Assembly (NCBI RefSeq): GCF_003184185.1
Contig: NZ_QHJG01000036.1
Location: 10,802 to 51,618 of the forward strand
Source of the DNA: Legionella qingyii
GTDB taxonomy: Bacteria; Pseudomonadota; Gammaproteobacteria; Legionellales; Legionellaceae
DNA length: 40,817 nt
Direction of reading: 5' to 3'
Position numbers and translations under genes: made by a program. Position 1 is the stretch's first letter. Each line of letters starts with the position of its first letter. This document shows, in pieces, positions 21,056-31,293 of the stretch. Under the pieces are notes generated by a model that was given only the letters and a program-made list of their open reading frames with translations, did no database searches and was not told the origin of the DNA.

Positions 21056-21841
21056 AATTAGTTAGTGCTCACCGACGAGCTTTCGTCTGCGGAATGAAAC
21101 ACGTCGTATTACAAGTCCTGAATGCTTTTTTCCTGGTTAGCCAGGATTTATTCTCATGTAGTGACCTCCCCCAAATCCTACTTTGAGACCGTCGAAATGG
21201 TAGGTCGGTACCTATTTACTTTTTTCTTCAACAAATGACATAAGTATTATTACTACTCGTGGGCCATAGAGATCTCGATTTATTAATAAAAATAAACCGG
21301 GTTTAAGGAAAAAAGAACGACGGTAAAGAACGAAACAGTCGAGTATTAGTTTGACTCGTTGTTATAGTTTCTGACCGTATAAATTAAATCCAAAGAATAA
21401 AAATCTACCTCCTTCTAGTATCCGCCTATTGTTCTAGTTTGGGAGTTAAAGTCCATGTCCACCAAAAAGGTCTATTAATTTACAAAGAAAGTTAACGAGG
21501 GGTATTACATGCTGGTGTTATGCGTATAAAAAAACTAAGGCATCGCAGCACTAGTGAAGTCCTTTAACAAACTAGGTCCCTTGTCGTAACAATGAAAGTA
21601 ATAACTCATTATGTTGGACGGTAGGTAAAACTCGGTTAAGTAAACGGTCCAATAGATTGTTACCACACCTAACACGGACACGGGGGGGTAACTGATTCTC
21701 GTGACGTGGTATAAAAAGAAAAAAACGTCCGGTTATTCCATTTAGTTATGAGAATGGTAGTTGTAACTAACGATCAAAAAGACGTGTTCGTCTACTTGTA
21801 TGCTTTTTTTTATGCTCTTGATAGGAACATTATATAAAGTA
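21056..21841. CDS. Secreted alpha/beta-hydrolase-like protein, nucleophile apparently missing (leftward)
   Basis: 261 residues. A Sec signal peptide MKYITRIVLVFFFVCSSACA is cut before EKLA. Then come YGAVLLVNGG, LANELAQNGWQVVLLNN and MRIVVVHYGEQLKETFNYLE. The pattern of strands resembles the DUF3530-type hydrolases. Where a nucleophile elbow GxSxG would be expected there is VHYGEQ without Ser. A later Asp (PVFDIVAQFDYE) and His (PGAHHYYE) fit the usual positions. So it may be a catalytically altered or non-enzymatic relative. The ribosome-binding site AGGA lies five bases upstream. It follows the GDSL lipase gene in the same direction across two hairpin repeats. Confidence 0.72.
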
Positions 21842-21873
21842 TAGTAGGATTATTTATTAGGACCTCGCTACTT

Positions 21874-21906
21874 ATCGGACCATATTACATCGCTTTGGGT
21901 CCGATA
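21874..21906. repeat. AGCCTGG...CCAGGCT hairpin repeat, copy B
   Basis: In mirror reading the arms AGCCTGG and CCAGGCT enclose about 17 bases. It lies between the GDSL lipase and the hydrolase-like gene, next to copy C. Confidence 0.7.
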
Positions 21907-21921
21907 AATTGGTAGGAAATA

Positions 21922-21951
21922 GGACCCGAGGAGTTACTCCGTGGGGTCCGA
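21922..21951. repeat. GCCTGGG...CCCAGG hairpin repeat, copy C
   Basis: A second member of the family placed immediately beside copy B. In mirror reading the arms CCTGGG and CCCAGG surround a loop that itself has CCTC and GAGG, so the whole element could fold as a long stem. It lies 23 bases beyond the GDSL lipase stop codon and could end that transcript. Confidence 0.7.
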
Positions 21952-21973
21952 GTTAACTTCCTATCAAAAAGTA

Positions 21974-22900
21974 GATTAGACAATTAACATACGGGCGAAC
22001 TAGGTTGTAATGAGACCGAAAAAGGGGGTCTTAAACTACGCGGTTACGTCAACCTACATGATTTAGTTTTTTGTTTATCGGCAATGTACGTAGGCCACTA
22101 TAAAATCCAAACTGACTACGGTGGTAAAAATTCTGGCTAAAAAATCAATATAGCAGTTGATGTCTTAATTGTGTACATGGTCAATATAACCACTTAGGTA
22201 TTAGAACGCCTACGTAGTATTGAAGAAGTTTTCGAACTACGTCTAGTATTATGTTGGTAAGATGTAGACCCATAAAAACAAACTTAAGGAGTTGACTGAA
22301 TAAATTATTTAATAATACGAGAACTCGTATTATTCAGTAAAGCAATTAACTTGGTTTAAGTTAACGTCGCCCTCAAGCGGGATTTAGACCGTTTAATTGG
22401 TGATTTTATACAAAACGTGGAAAAAGATGGTTAGCTACCTATGACGCATGTTACGGACGTACGTGTAGTACGTCACAAACAAGGCAAAGACTACCTTTCC
22501 GCTCCATCAATAAACTCGGATAGGTATATTGTTTGTCTGACAGAAGTGAGCGAAATAGTAACACAAGGTCGTTTATCAACAAGTGAAGAGAAGAGTTTCA
22601 TTTGTTCTGTAGTAGTCGAGGAAGAAGGAGACTGTGTGGTCGTGGTGGTATTCGTATTAGATTATTTACAGGTCGTCCTAAAAGTCCTTTTATTCTCCGC
22701 TAATGTACAAGCTAGGTCTGTCCTGGCAATCTTTTTGCTGGAAGCATTATTCCTCCTCTACCACCATTAACTATGAAGTATTTAAATATATTTAATGGCA
22801 ATAGTCTATTCGATAGTGGTTTATGTTGATATAATACTTCTCCACATCGGGTTTATTAGGGCCTTTTATTTTTTCGGGGATATCAACGATTGTCAAAGTA
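21974..22900. CDS. Secreted GDSL lipase/acyltransferase, PlaA-like (leftward)
   Basis: 308 residues. A signal peptide MKLLATIGAFLFSGIIWAT is followed by GDSL block I VVFGDSLSDNGNLY with the catalytic Ser. Then come RFSNGPVWIEHV, block II-like DYAYGGAGVSEEE, block III WIGSNNYL and block V FFFDLVHPTALAHQ with the catalytic Asp/His. In block III the usual Asn-Asp pair reads Asn-Asn. The family in Legionella comprises lysophospholipase A and cholesterol acyltransferases secreted by the type II system that alter host lipids. AAGGG lies before the ATG. No other secretion genes are near. Confidence 0.9.
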
Positions 22901-23237
22901 CTTATGGGAATTCAGATTAGGATTTTTTTCGTCACTGTAGAATAATGTTTACCGATGACGTGACTTAAAACTTCTCACATAGACCAATAAAATTTTTGTT
23001 TTTCGGTGGGCGTAATATCATACTTTCTAGCAAAAATTCGTTAAAAAAACGTATTTGGGTGAAAAGAAGTTAAATTATATAAATAGTTATTCAATTTATA
23101 TAAGTCTGAGGTATTTTAGATGCTAAGTTTAGTATTTATACGAATAAAGTACCTGTTATTCCGGGAATTCTTCCAAAAGCTAACGAGGAGTTAGTTTTCC
23201 ATAAATATAATCATAAAAACGGTCCCTCCGATTTAAT
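22901..23237. other. 337-base divergent intergenic region, no gene
   Basis: Strongly AT-rich sequence between the starts of the GDSL lipase (leftward) and the 166-residue gene (rightward). No ORF of more than about 20 codons with a ribosome-binding site is present. A GCGGGTGGC stretch followed by T runs (leftward reading, near 23000) looks like a terminator but has no pairing arm. It must carry the promoters of both genes; none is convincing by eye. Confidence 0.45.
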
Positions 23238-23738
23238 TACTGAAAACTTGTTTTAAAGTAGGAACTTACAGAACTCGTATACCTTGCTTAAGAAAGATTA
23301 CTGTCTCTTAACCTTCTTCGTTAAGTACTAATGTAGCTTTTATTTCGTGGATGGAGAGCAATGGTTGACCTATCGTTTTATTGACTGAGCAGTGTTACCT
23401 TACTTGTTCTATTTGACGTGAAGTCACGGCGACAAAAACTTCGTTAACGAGCGTCGAGGAATAGCAAAATGAGTCTTTTGCTATTCGCTCGAGTTCTTTA
23501 CTCACGACGGTTATGTCATAAAGACTTAGTTATAGATGGGTAGAATTGACTTTTATGGTTGAGATTACTGTCCTAACTAGGTCATTTTTTATTATAATAT
23601 GCTCAATTTTGTCTAGATTTTTTATTTTATTTTTTGTCGTGACTTTTAGGGATATCGAAAAAGTGAGGTCAATGTTGTCCTAATCAACACTACCGACGTC
23701 GGCGGTGTTGATATCGGAACAACAGAAGATTTCCTATC
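23238..23738. CDS. Orphan 166-residue protein with C-terminal membrane tail (rightward)
   Basis: Starts MTFEQNFILECLEHMERILS with an excellent GGGAGG ribosome-binding site. The body is acidic and helical (LEEAIHDYIENKAP, FEAIARSSLSFYSENDKRAQ). A Lys/Asn-rich stretch leads to a single hydrophobic C-terminal helix, VTTGLVVMAAAATTIALLSS, ending in KG. That is the layout of a tail-anchored protein. No signal peptide and no family recognised. Divergent from the GDSL lipase and convergent with deaD. A tail-anchored, low-complexity orphan in a Legionellales-like genome is a reasonable effector candidate, but only by inference. Confidence 0.72.
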
Positions 23739-23750
23739 TCTAAGCTGACA

Positions 23751-25469
23751 AATAACTCGCGATGGTTAGTTCCAATAAAAGTTGACTGCAGGTGTTTGGG
23801 TACGGAACAAATTTAGTGAGTACTGAAGAAACCCGTATGGAAATCCGTTCGCATGACAACTTACTAGAAGTACTTAAAAGTCTGGTCATTATACAAATGA
23901 AACATTTGGACGAAGCAACCGTTATCGTGGTTGCTATAACGGGCCAAAATGAGGTACTTGAAATGGGTGTAGTTAAGACTTATTTAGGACAAGATGTTTA
24001 AGTAGTAATTTAAAAAATGCTGAAAGCGCTGGCAGAGCCTTTGGAAAGAACAGTGACGGGGGAGGAGACGCGAGTAGTCGAGCTCTTGCAAGTTTAAATG
24101 GTGGTGCAAGGTGTGCAGGAAGAAATCGTCCAGCACGACGAAATCCATTTCGAACAAGAAATACGGTCCCTTCTAGAAACAAATCGTTATTCCGTTCTCA
24201 ACGTCGTTGTAGATGACGTCTTTGTAGTAAAACAAATTACATGAGAAGTTAATAAGCAAACATACTTCCATCCAAAAGTACAAGATTTGCACGTCACTAC
24301 AAACGGTATTTTGCAAGAACGGCGCGTTGAACCTAGTATACTAGTAACCCATGTCGATGAAACCATTATGCAACTGCACATACAGCGAGTTACGAGCATT
24401 AATTTGCGCTAAGAAATCCACAATGCTTATTTTGTCGCTGAGGTCTCGCAGGCCGAGATGGACAAGATGGCTATGCTACGTGTATGCAAAGCAATAGTAC
24501 CCCATTTAGTATCAATTAATGTACTCAATGTGCCAGATGTAGGTCTGGTGCACGTCGGTGTAGACATCGATGGTCCTATAGTTAACGAGGAACAAACTTA
24601 ACGCGTTATTACGCAAGCGCATCACGGACCCATTACAGCGGTACTTACCGGTATCGCGCGTTAGGAACGACAACATTGTCGAGCCGTTGAAGAAGTCACG
24701 ACGAAAATCATGCGTGTTTATGCTATTGTGGGACTATAAGAAGATGTCGGTCGTGTGCGTTATCACGTAGTCCAAAAACTACAGGACTTCGTTTATTTTT
24801 CGCAACGAGTTATGAAAAGTGGCATCGTCAAAGTCGTGCATAAAGCTACCTTTGCCCTAGTACGTTTATTCATAACCGTTAAACTGCATATGCTATTCCG
24901 TAGCAACGACTTTTGTCCGGATAAACAAAAAGAAGACCGTCAAAACGGTACTACCAAAGTTATAGAAGTTATTTCGGGTATGCGTTGTAGAGCAGACGAA
25001 GTAGTTCTTATTTGCATGCGTTTAATAGATTAACGTTTCATGCAGATAGTTATACTAGGTTTTATGCCGGACCTCAAGGTTGGTGATGAACTCGGGGACG
25101 AAAGTTAACAAAATTAACCGCTGGCATTAGAACAGGCGGTGTATTTTGTCGTTGTCATTATGGCGCGACCAATCGTGAATTATGAAGTTTGACAAGTCGT
25201 TGGACTTAACGATTAAGTGCGCACCCTCGATTTTAGTTGCGAACTCATGGAACGTGTAAACCTCTATATAAAACGTTATATCCGTTCCGTTTCCGACGGC
25301 AAAAAGGACAAGGACAAACGCGGTCTCGTTAGCGTAGTGCTGGAAGCTCGTCATTTCCTTAACAAACACGAACTTAACCTCTACCCCATCATTTGAAGTA
25401 TAGGAGATCACGAAACAAATTTCGTAGACTTTTCAATTTCCTGCGCTTCGAAAACTAAAGAACTCTGTA
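23751..25469. CDS. deaD: DeaD (CsdA), DEAD-box RNA helicase (leftward)
   Basis: 572 residues. N-terminal Q motif region MSQEIKSFASFNFSDALNKA, then TTPSPIQAQTIP, Walker A AQTGTGKTAAF, APTRELAIQV, VVVGTPGR, the DEAD box in FILDEADEMLRMGF, SAT in LFSATMP, and HRIGRTGRAGR. The C-terminal DbpA-like RNA-binding domain carries RIDVGKVHGVKPGNIVGAIA and ITGLKIHEDHSTVRLP. It unwinds RNA in cold-stress ribosome assembly and mRNA turnover. A basic RGG-like linker (GRVERGGKFERSRADERRGG) joins the domains. The promoter region upstream is very AT-rich. Confidence 0.96.
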
Positions 25470-25614
25470 TTTTTAGGACAAGCTAATTTTGTATTGGATA
25501 TTTTCCGAACCACTATATTTTAAACTTGTCATATTATTGTTTTATTTGTTTTATTACGTGATATAAATACTTAACTAATCCCATTTGAGATATAGTTAAC
25601 TCCATCTGTTGTTG

Positions 25615-25647
25615 ACATCGGACCCACGTCGCGTCGCTTTGGACCCT
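25615..25647. repeat. CCTGGGT...ACCTGGG repeat, copy D
   Basis: In mirror reading CCCAGGTTTCGCTGCGCTGC followed by ACCCAGGCT. The outer arms are imperfect, but the inner GCAGCGC and GCGCTGC pair. It is located between fadH and deaD, beyond the fadH stop codon. Confidence 0.6.
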
Positions 25648-25705
25648 ACACTCAAATAGACTTAGGCCTAATATCGTCGCGGAAGTGGTTCCGATGTTCG
25701 TTTTT

Positions 25706-27730
25706 AATTTAGTTACGACGATTTGCTGTTCGGACTAGATAACGTACTGCGCGTAGATTGAGCTCACGAAACATACGAGGGGGGTGATTTACGTGCTCAA
25801 AAGGACGGAGAAAGTTTCCACGTATGTTAAGTCTTTTAAGCTAAACGGGCCGTGTATATTGGTGCCACAGGTGCCCATCTTGGACTCTAAAAAGTAACTA
25901 CGAGTGTACGTTCGGAAGTAGTAGTTAGCGAAGCATAACATGTGGTCTTTAGTAAAACTGGACGAATACAAAGTCCGAATTTGCTACTTAGGTTGGACAA
26001 CAAAATGGGTTCGCAAATGGGTAAAAAAGGAAAAATGCAACATTGTTTATTTGAAGTGCTCCTGAACCCCAGTGAAGCCCACCAAATTACGGCGGAGCTA
26101 TACGAGGTATCTATAGCTATGGGGTGAGTAATATTTTGACTAGGAAGCCTTGACCTACGAGTACCCAATTTTTAAGTCGGTGTAGTTTAGGTTAAGGTGG
26201 ACGTGGTTATTATCGGTGGGCAAATGGATGAAGATAAAAAGGTCATTAGTGCAGCTACATTGAGCGGTGAAATCCTACTAGTTATGGTAACTAAAGTCCT
26301 TGTGCGCCGAATTAAGGCGACCGATTTTGTTAAAGTAGTTTGAGAACGTTCTCGAGCCGACAACGAAGCCATAAATCGTCTTATCAATGGAATTTAAAAA
26401 CGTTGACTATTAATTTTATTAGGTTTCAAACAACTTTATAAAGGAATGGACCTTAAAAAAAACGGTCTAATTTAACGGGTGGATAAACTAGCGAGAAAAG
26501 TTTATTCCAATGAAATACTGGTGCAAGGCGTCGGTGACACCGTTTGCGTTCGGGCCGGCCAGGTCTAGGGTGATGACGTTACCTAAACCCAACACGTCAC
26601 TGGAGTATTTAGTCAAGACAAAGCAATGTACGAGCTCCTAAGTGGTTTGTTCTTCGACAAAACAAATGTTTTTGGGCTAGTTCTGTACGGACTAATGTAC
26701 GTTATGTTTATAATTAGCGAAGTGAAAGAGGAAAAAAACGAAAAAGTCGTTTATTACCTAGACGATTTTTTCCGGACCGGTATCTTTAGTATAGTCGTTG
26801 GGGTCTGAGCTAATTAACTAACCGATTAAGCCCACATAACTACGCTAAACTCCATTAGTGACCTTAAAAATGAAGTCCAAAGTTTACGACACAGTCCACA
26901 CATTTACGCCGTCGTCCATGGTATCATCGTTAGCAACCTTACGCACGAAGTACGGTTGGTTATGGACATAATTAGTTACATCGTGGTCGGAGAAGTTAGC
27001 GGAATCGTTCCTAGTGATGAAGAAGGGTTGACGACGGTAGTCGTTAGTTCAGTTCGTAGCTGTTCGCTTTTTACTATTATTTAACAAGCGGATGACGAAG
27101 AGCATGTGAGGCGTGATGAAGTTATCCTTTCGCATACGCTAAGCATATTGAAGGGGGGGTAAGCAGGACTGCAACCAACCATACGCACTGTTATTTAACC
27201 AATTAATTTATAGGAAGTGACGGGTATTAGAGTTAAGGTAGTATTGGCCGGTTAACTCGTTCTGCGCGTGTCGCCCGTTTTACAAACTACCAAAAAAAAT
27301 ACGCTATAACTGAGTAATGGGTCCCAAATTTTCCTGATTATCCACTAAACTACGGCGATCCACGTTGTTGTTTACCTACTTTCGGTATTGCTGGACGTAC
27401 GTTTCGAACGTCTTATTAAAATGACGGACGAAGTACATGGCATACTCACTAATTAAGTACAGCTACGACGAGAAACGACAACCAATTAAACCGTCGTTAC
27501 CCACGATTTGCGGGACGTGCTAGGCCCCGTTTGGGTGGACAACACTAATCAGGTTGAGGAGGTTCGCGAGAAAGAGCTATTTTAACACGGTTTGCTAAAT
27601 TTGAGAGAAATAGAAGAAGTTCCGGACATACGTATCTGGGGTAGTCGTTAGATAAAAAATTAACTCATTTTGGATTTAGGTTTCCGACTTTATTCCGAAA
27701 TTTCCCCCATAATAGTTGAGAGTTAAGGTA
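25706..27730. CDS. fadH: FadH, 2,4-dienoyl-CoA reductase (leftward)
   Basis: 674 residues. The N-terminal FMN barrel begins MELRVDNTPFKALFQPLDLG and shows RLLMGSMHTGLEE, GGFAPD, HAGRYGFHPFVVAPS and QRQDEWGGSYTNR. The 4Fe-4S ligands are in CIACNQACLD and NPRACNE. The FAD domain follows with VAVVGSGPAGLAFATVAAER, then FEKSDQIGGQF. The NADPH domain has VAIIGAGGIGFDVAEFL. The C-terminal HLVGGAYKALELDARHAIDQ is typical. It reduces 2,4-dienoyl-CoA in the beta-oxidation of polyunsaturated fatty acids. The enzyme fits a bacterium feeding on host membrane lipids together with the GDSL lipase. Confidence 0.96.
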
Positions 27731-27854
27731 CTCCTGAGAGTGTTTATCGTAGTTTTAGTTTTCATATTTGGCACAAACAGAGAAAAGTGTCTCTTATTTA
27801 CTCTTTGAATATCTATCGTAGACCACTACGCATTAACCCTATACCTTAACAGTC

Positions 27855-27887
27855 TTGGGCCCATTCCGGATGCGGAGTGGGTCCGAA
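27855..27887. repeat. AAGCCTGGGT...ACCCGGGTT repeat, copy E
   Basis: In mirror reading the arms CCTGGGT and ACCCGGG enclose GAGGCGTAGGCCTT. It begins one base after the stop codon of the EamA transporter gene, so it could be its transcription end. Confidence 0.65.
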
Positions 27888-27888
27888 T

Positions 27889-28788
27889 AATTAACCTGTC
27901 AACAGAAAGAACTCGTTTCCTTTCTGCGTAAACTTTCGCTAACCGTTATTTTCGTGGATCATTTCACTGCGACGTAGGTTGTTCTCTTTCGTTACTTCCA
28001 ACAAGTAAATTGTTTTCTTTAGGGTAATTACACCTATGCTACCCTTCTCGTATATTTCACTACCTGCGTAATCTTCGGCTATTTATAAAGTTGTGTATCG
28101 GGGTACGATTTATTCGTTCACACCGTCCCTTTTATGGGTATATTTGTTGCCGGCGGCATCAAACATAAAGTCGATGAGATTAAACGACCTCGTACAGTCC
28201 TTCTTTATATCTATTGTTATTGCAGGGGGGGGTGTAGTGGGTCCGTTATTAGCGTTGTCCTACTATTTGCGAATGCTTAGCGAAAACCTATTAGCAATTT
28301 TAACGCGGGTAGTTACGTCTTTGGTTTTAGCGGTACTAAGGGACTACATAAGGCCCAAGACATAAGAGTGGATAGCAATTATTTCGGTTTGGGTTTTACG
28401 ACTAATATTAGGGCTTGGTTTGTGGTGCGCGGTCAAAGAGAGCATTTTTTTGGTCACTATTTTCTTACCAGTATCGGCCGTAATTTGGGTATTGTTTTGA
28501 CCGATACGGTCGTCTTTGTGAGACGAGTGGTATTAAGTTTGTTTATAATATTTATGGATACGGTCGGTAAGGTCGTTCGTCATTAACTTCCGCTAGAAAG
28601 GTATAGTGAGAAAAAAATTACGGATCTGACATCATCTACTAGTAGTATGTGTCACTTCGCTGGCATTTTGCATTTTCTCGATCACGAGGACCCCTCATCG
28701 GTCAATTAGGCTACGCATAAGGTTGCATACGACTTCGGGTATTTTGTTACCGTTATTAGTACTATGTCAAATAAAAATTTCTGACGTA
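27889..28788. CDS. EamA/DMT-family inner-membrane transporter (leftward)
   Basis: 299 residues with about ten hydrophobic helices in two repeats, the EamA layout. The N-terminus MQSLKINCIMIIAIVLWASA is followed by YVGIRIGLTGYSPGALALLR. Further segments are NYGEQSVSAGIASFVMGLMP, VFLREKLARGVWFGIIISIL, MGIFPATLAYLAWGYVLKYL and LLNEQPSLLSLVGC. Such proteins export amino acids, sugars or drugs; the substrate cannot be told. The ribosome-binding site is weak, and an internal ATG (MIIAIVLWAS) is the alternative start. The stop codon is adjacent to a hairpin repeat. Confidence 0.9.
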
Positions 28789-29050
28789 CAGAATCGTTGG
28801 GTTCTCTTTTATATCCTGAATAACATAGTCTTAATGAGATTTGTTAGTGCAGGATACTGCGCACATTGCGCGCATAAACCTCACAGTTTAATTTCGTGTT
28901 TTGTACAACGTTGCGTGGATTTTGTAAACTAAATTACCCGAAAAAAACTTTAAAACTGGAAATAATTATAGTTATACATTTTTTCGAACCGTAAAAGAAA
29001 AAAATATTTGATGGAAATTTCTTCCCGGACGAGGACGACTCCTATTTAGT

Positions 29051-29881
29051 TACCTACTGGGAAAAAGTCGAAATTATCTTCGATAATTCAGGCAGAAAGT
29101 AAATTATGGCTACTCTTTGCCCTTTATATGAATAGGACTTTAGGTCGCCGAATTTCTTCGCTAACTTGTAATAGTCGGACTACTCTTTTTTTGCAAACAA
29201 CTCGACCATTTTCGTAATCCACGTTGCAATGTGGTAAACCTATTTACCGCATAATTAAAGCTTGGCTATGTTTCAAGTTAACTGAGAGATCGACGTGTTG
29301 TGTTTTACGGTCGTTATTTGACCCTATCCATAGAACGAGTAGGATTTTAGAGTGTAGCTAAGGTTAAATGGCTGCGCGTTGTTCTACAACTCAAGCACGG
29401 CACCAATTTGTGGTACATGCTCTTTTAAATGCGGGTCGTTCTTAGGTCGAACGTATGGTTTAATTAACGAGTGGCTCTAGTTGAACCCAAATCAGTTGCT
29501 GAGTAAAGAGTAGACGTTTTTCTAGGGCTTAAAAATAGCGCAAACTAATACCTAAGGTTTCTTTTCAAGTAAGTTTAAAGGCCATGTGCGAATTAAAAAA
29601 TGAATTGGCTACTTGTTTATCGATTTCGTTATTAATTTATGAATGGACTAAACGACGTCCTGGTAGGTTTAGGGAATCAGGTCCATCTTGTCGAGCACCT
29701 ATCTAACTTACCTTATAATAGCTTACCCGCGAGATAAAGATGTGACAATGCATTAAGGCTTCGGTTTTGGTAAAATCTACCAAGTCTTAAAAAGGTTTAT
29801 ATGGTTTCACTTCTTATATTTTTAGCAGTTCTCGTAGGACGTAAACTTCTTTGGCTCGTTAAATTTGGAGCTTAGTAAACT
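29051..29881. CDS. Orphan 276-residue protein (rightward)
   Basis: Begins MDDPFSALIEAIKSVFHLIP and is almost entirely helical and soluble. Segments include TFVELVKALGATLHHLDKWR, FVPWLNTMYEKIYAQQESS and FLSRLIMDSKEKF. It ends in a Glu-rich tail, ETEQFKPRII. No membrane helix, signal peptide or catalytic motif stands out. The start is preceded by GAGG at eight bases, and an in-frame stop is 45 bases upstream. The 262-base divergent space from the EamA gene contains no other gene. The Glu-rich C-terminus is compatible with a type IV secretion signal of the E-block type, but this is a guess. Confidence 0.72.
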
Positions 29882-30027
29882 TTGTCCCTTAGAACGGACT
29901 AATCTCCACATAAGTATTTAGGCTAAATTAATTAACTGAGTAGAGGCTTTCTCAAGAAATACGCTAGGCTAAGCAGTATGGATGTCGAGGAGGAAGGGAA
30001 TCTCTCTAAAACAATTTTTTTAAAATA

Positions 30028-30114
30028 CAGTAAGGGCGCGTCCGCCCTTAGGTAGGTATTTTAATCCGTGTTATAGTTCAAACATTTATCTAAGGGCGGA
30101 CGCGCCCTTACTGT
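30028..30114. repeat. Inverted pair of dispersed GC-rich palindromes, copies 3 and 4
   Basis: Copies at 30028-30052 and 30090-30114 are reverse-complementary to each other in any reading, separated by 37 bases. Each is also a palindrome (in mirror reading TGTCATTCCCGCGCAGGCGG then GAATC). The second is followed by TATATAC repeats. The pair lies between the 276-residue gene and mdh, past both stop codons, so it may act as a bidirectional terminator. Its structure is also that of a small MITE. Confidence 0.85.
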
Positions 30115-30156
30115 ATATACTGTATATACCTTATCGACTTAAATTTCTTTGATTAG

Positions 30157-31146
30157 AATTAGCTCGTTCGGATTTCGGAATTGACATAGTACGAGAACAA
30201 AATCGAGTAGATTTCAAAACAACTTGTAAAGTGCTGGCATCAGTAATTTCGAGTTCGGGAGTTGATGAAAATTGAGAGGTAAAAGTGCTGCCGTTCCCTT
30301 TCTCTTTTAATTGGGAAGTAGTTGTGGTATAAGCGGAACTCTTGATGCCGTGTATCTCTTACTGAGTGGTCGTCCTCATAGTCACTGGTTTGCCAAGTGT
30401 GGTCATTAGTGTCGTAATCGTCGACTTCGTCGTCTTCTTCTTGGTGCGCGAAATTAATGACGTCGTGGTGCGACAACATGTCATCTTTGCTTACATAGAA
30501 CGTTGGTTCTGAGTAGTTAGTGAAATCGACGTCTTTGAGGTAATTAAAAACGTAATATTTTTAGACCTATAACTCATCTTCTTACCAATGGGGTTTACCA
30601 GTAAAGACAATAGCGACATTATAGTTGGGGTCGAAAAAATCGGTTAACTGACGCTCGAGAATTAAGTAGGTTTGACCAGTACCGTATTTTGGCTAGTAAC
30701 CCCTACAGAAATCGCAACAAGTAACGTTAGTTCGTCAAACATAACGTTCCCAACGGGTGTTGTTTCTGCGCGTGTAGTAGTGAACGTAATAGTAATTAAC
30801 GGAATGGAACAAACCATTTATATGGTGGTAATTAAACGTTATTCAGTCTTGCAAGGTATGGAACAAACGCTCCATGTCTCGGTTGGTTGTTACGGGTTAA
30901 GTGAGGTAGGTAACGGAATAAGTATAGACTCCATGTTTGCTGTGCGAAATTATTCCCCTTCCGTGTTAGTAGGTCGAGGTAGCGTTGGGGAAGGTTTCTC
31001 CCGTCACGACGAAGTTCGAGCTCATTTAAATTAAGATGAAGTCACAAACGAGGTTTGTAAACAGGTCTTCGCTAGGCTTTGTTATCACGTATTGGTTAAA
31101 CAGGTCGACGAGGTCATTATCGTTGAGATTGAGCAAATAAACGGTA
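30157..31146. CDS. mdh: Malate dehydrogenase (leftward)
   Basis: 329 residues of the cytosolic-type MDH. The NAD fold begins MANKRVRVAITGAAGQIGYA. Other diagnostic segments are GVAMELDDCAFPLL, ALLVGSVPRKQGMERSDLL, VFVVGNPCNTNCLIAM, FYAMTSLDELRARSQLA and TIWGNHSSTQYPDF with the catalytic His. The C-terminal part carries [20 protein letters not shown] and GVNRLVTDTPAGE. It interconverts malate and oxaloacetate in the citric acid cycle. An AGAGGAAAT ribosome-binding site is present. It is divergent from hemW with 147 bases between. Confidence 0.96.
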
Positions 31147-31293
31147 CACTAAAGGAGAACAAAATGCCCATTAGTAGTGTTTAAGAGAAAGTGAGTTGTC
31201 CTTTTTTTCGTTGCACATACTAATGTTAAAAACAATCTTTTGAGCGTTGTACTATGATAACGTAAGGGTTTGTTCGGTCAGAATTTTTCTCAT

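Noticed and set aside
21137..21160. Rho-independent terminator (AGGACC...GGTCCT followed by six T) in leftward reading
   Set aside because: It lies inside the coding region of the 261-residue protein, at YLGPIGPFF, and the reading frame continues with good coding character to its own stop.
21795..21815. Apparent frameshift in the signal peptide of the hydrolase-like protein
   Set aside because: The run is eight T residues long, not seven. With the correct count the signal peptide and mature part are in one frame.
30028..30114. CRISPR array
   Set aside because: Only two copies, inverted with respect to each other and each palindromic. No further units, no leader and no cas genes.
30672..31034. 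120-codon printed ORF
   Set aside because: Shadow of mdh read backwards. The codons are those of malate dehydrogenase in reverse order of letters.
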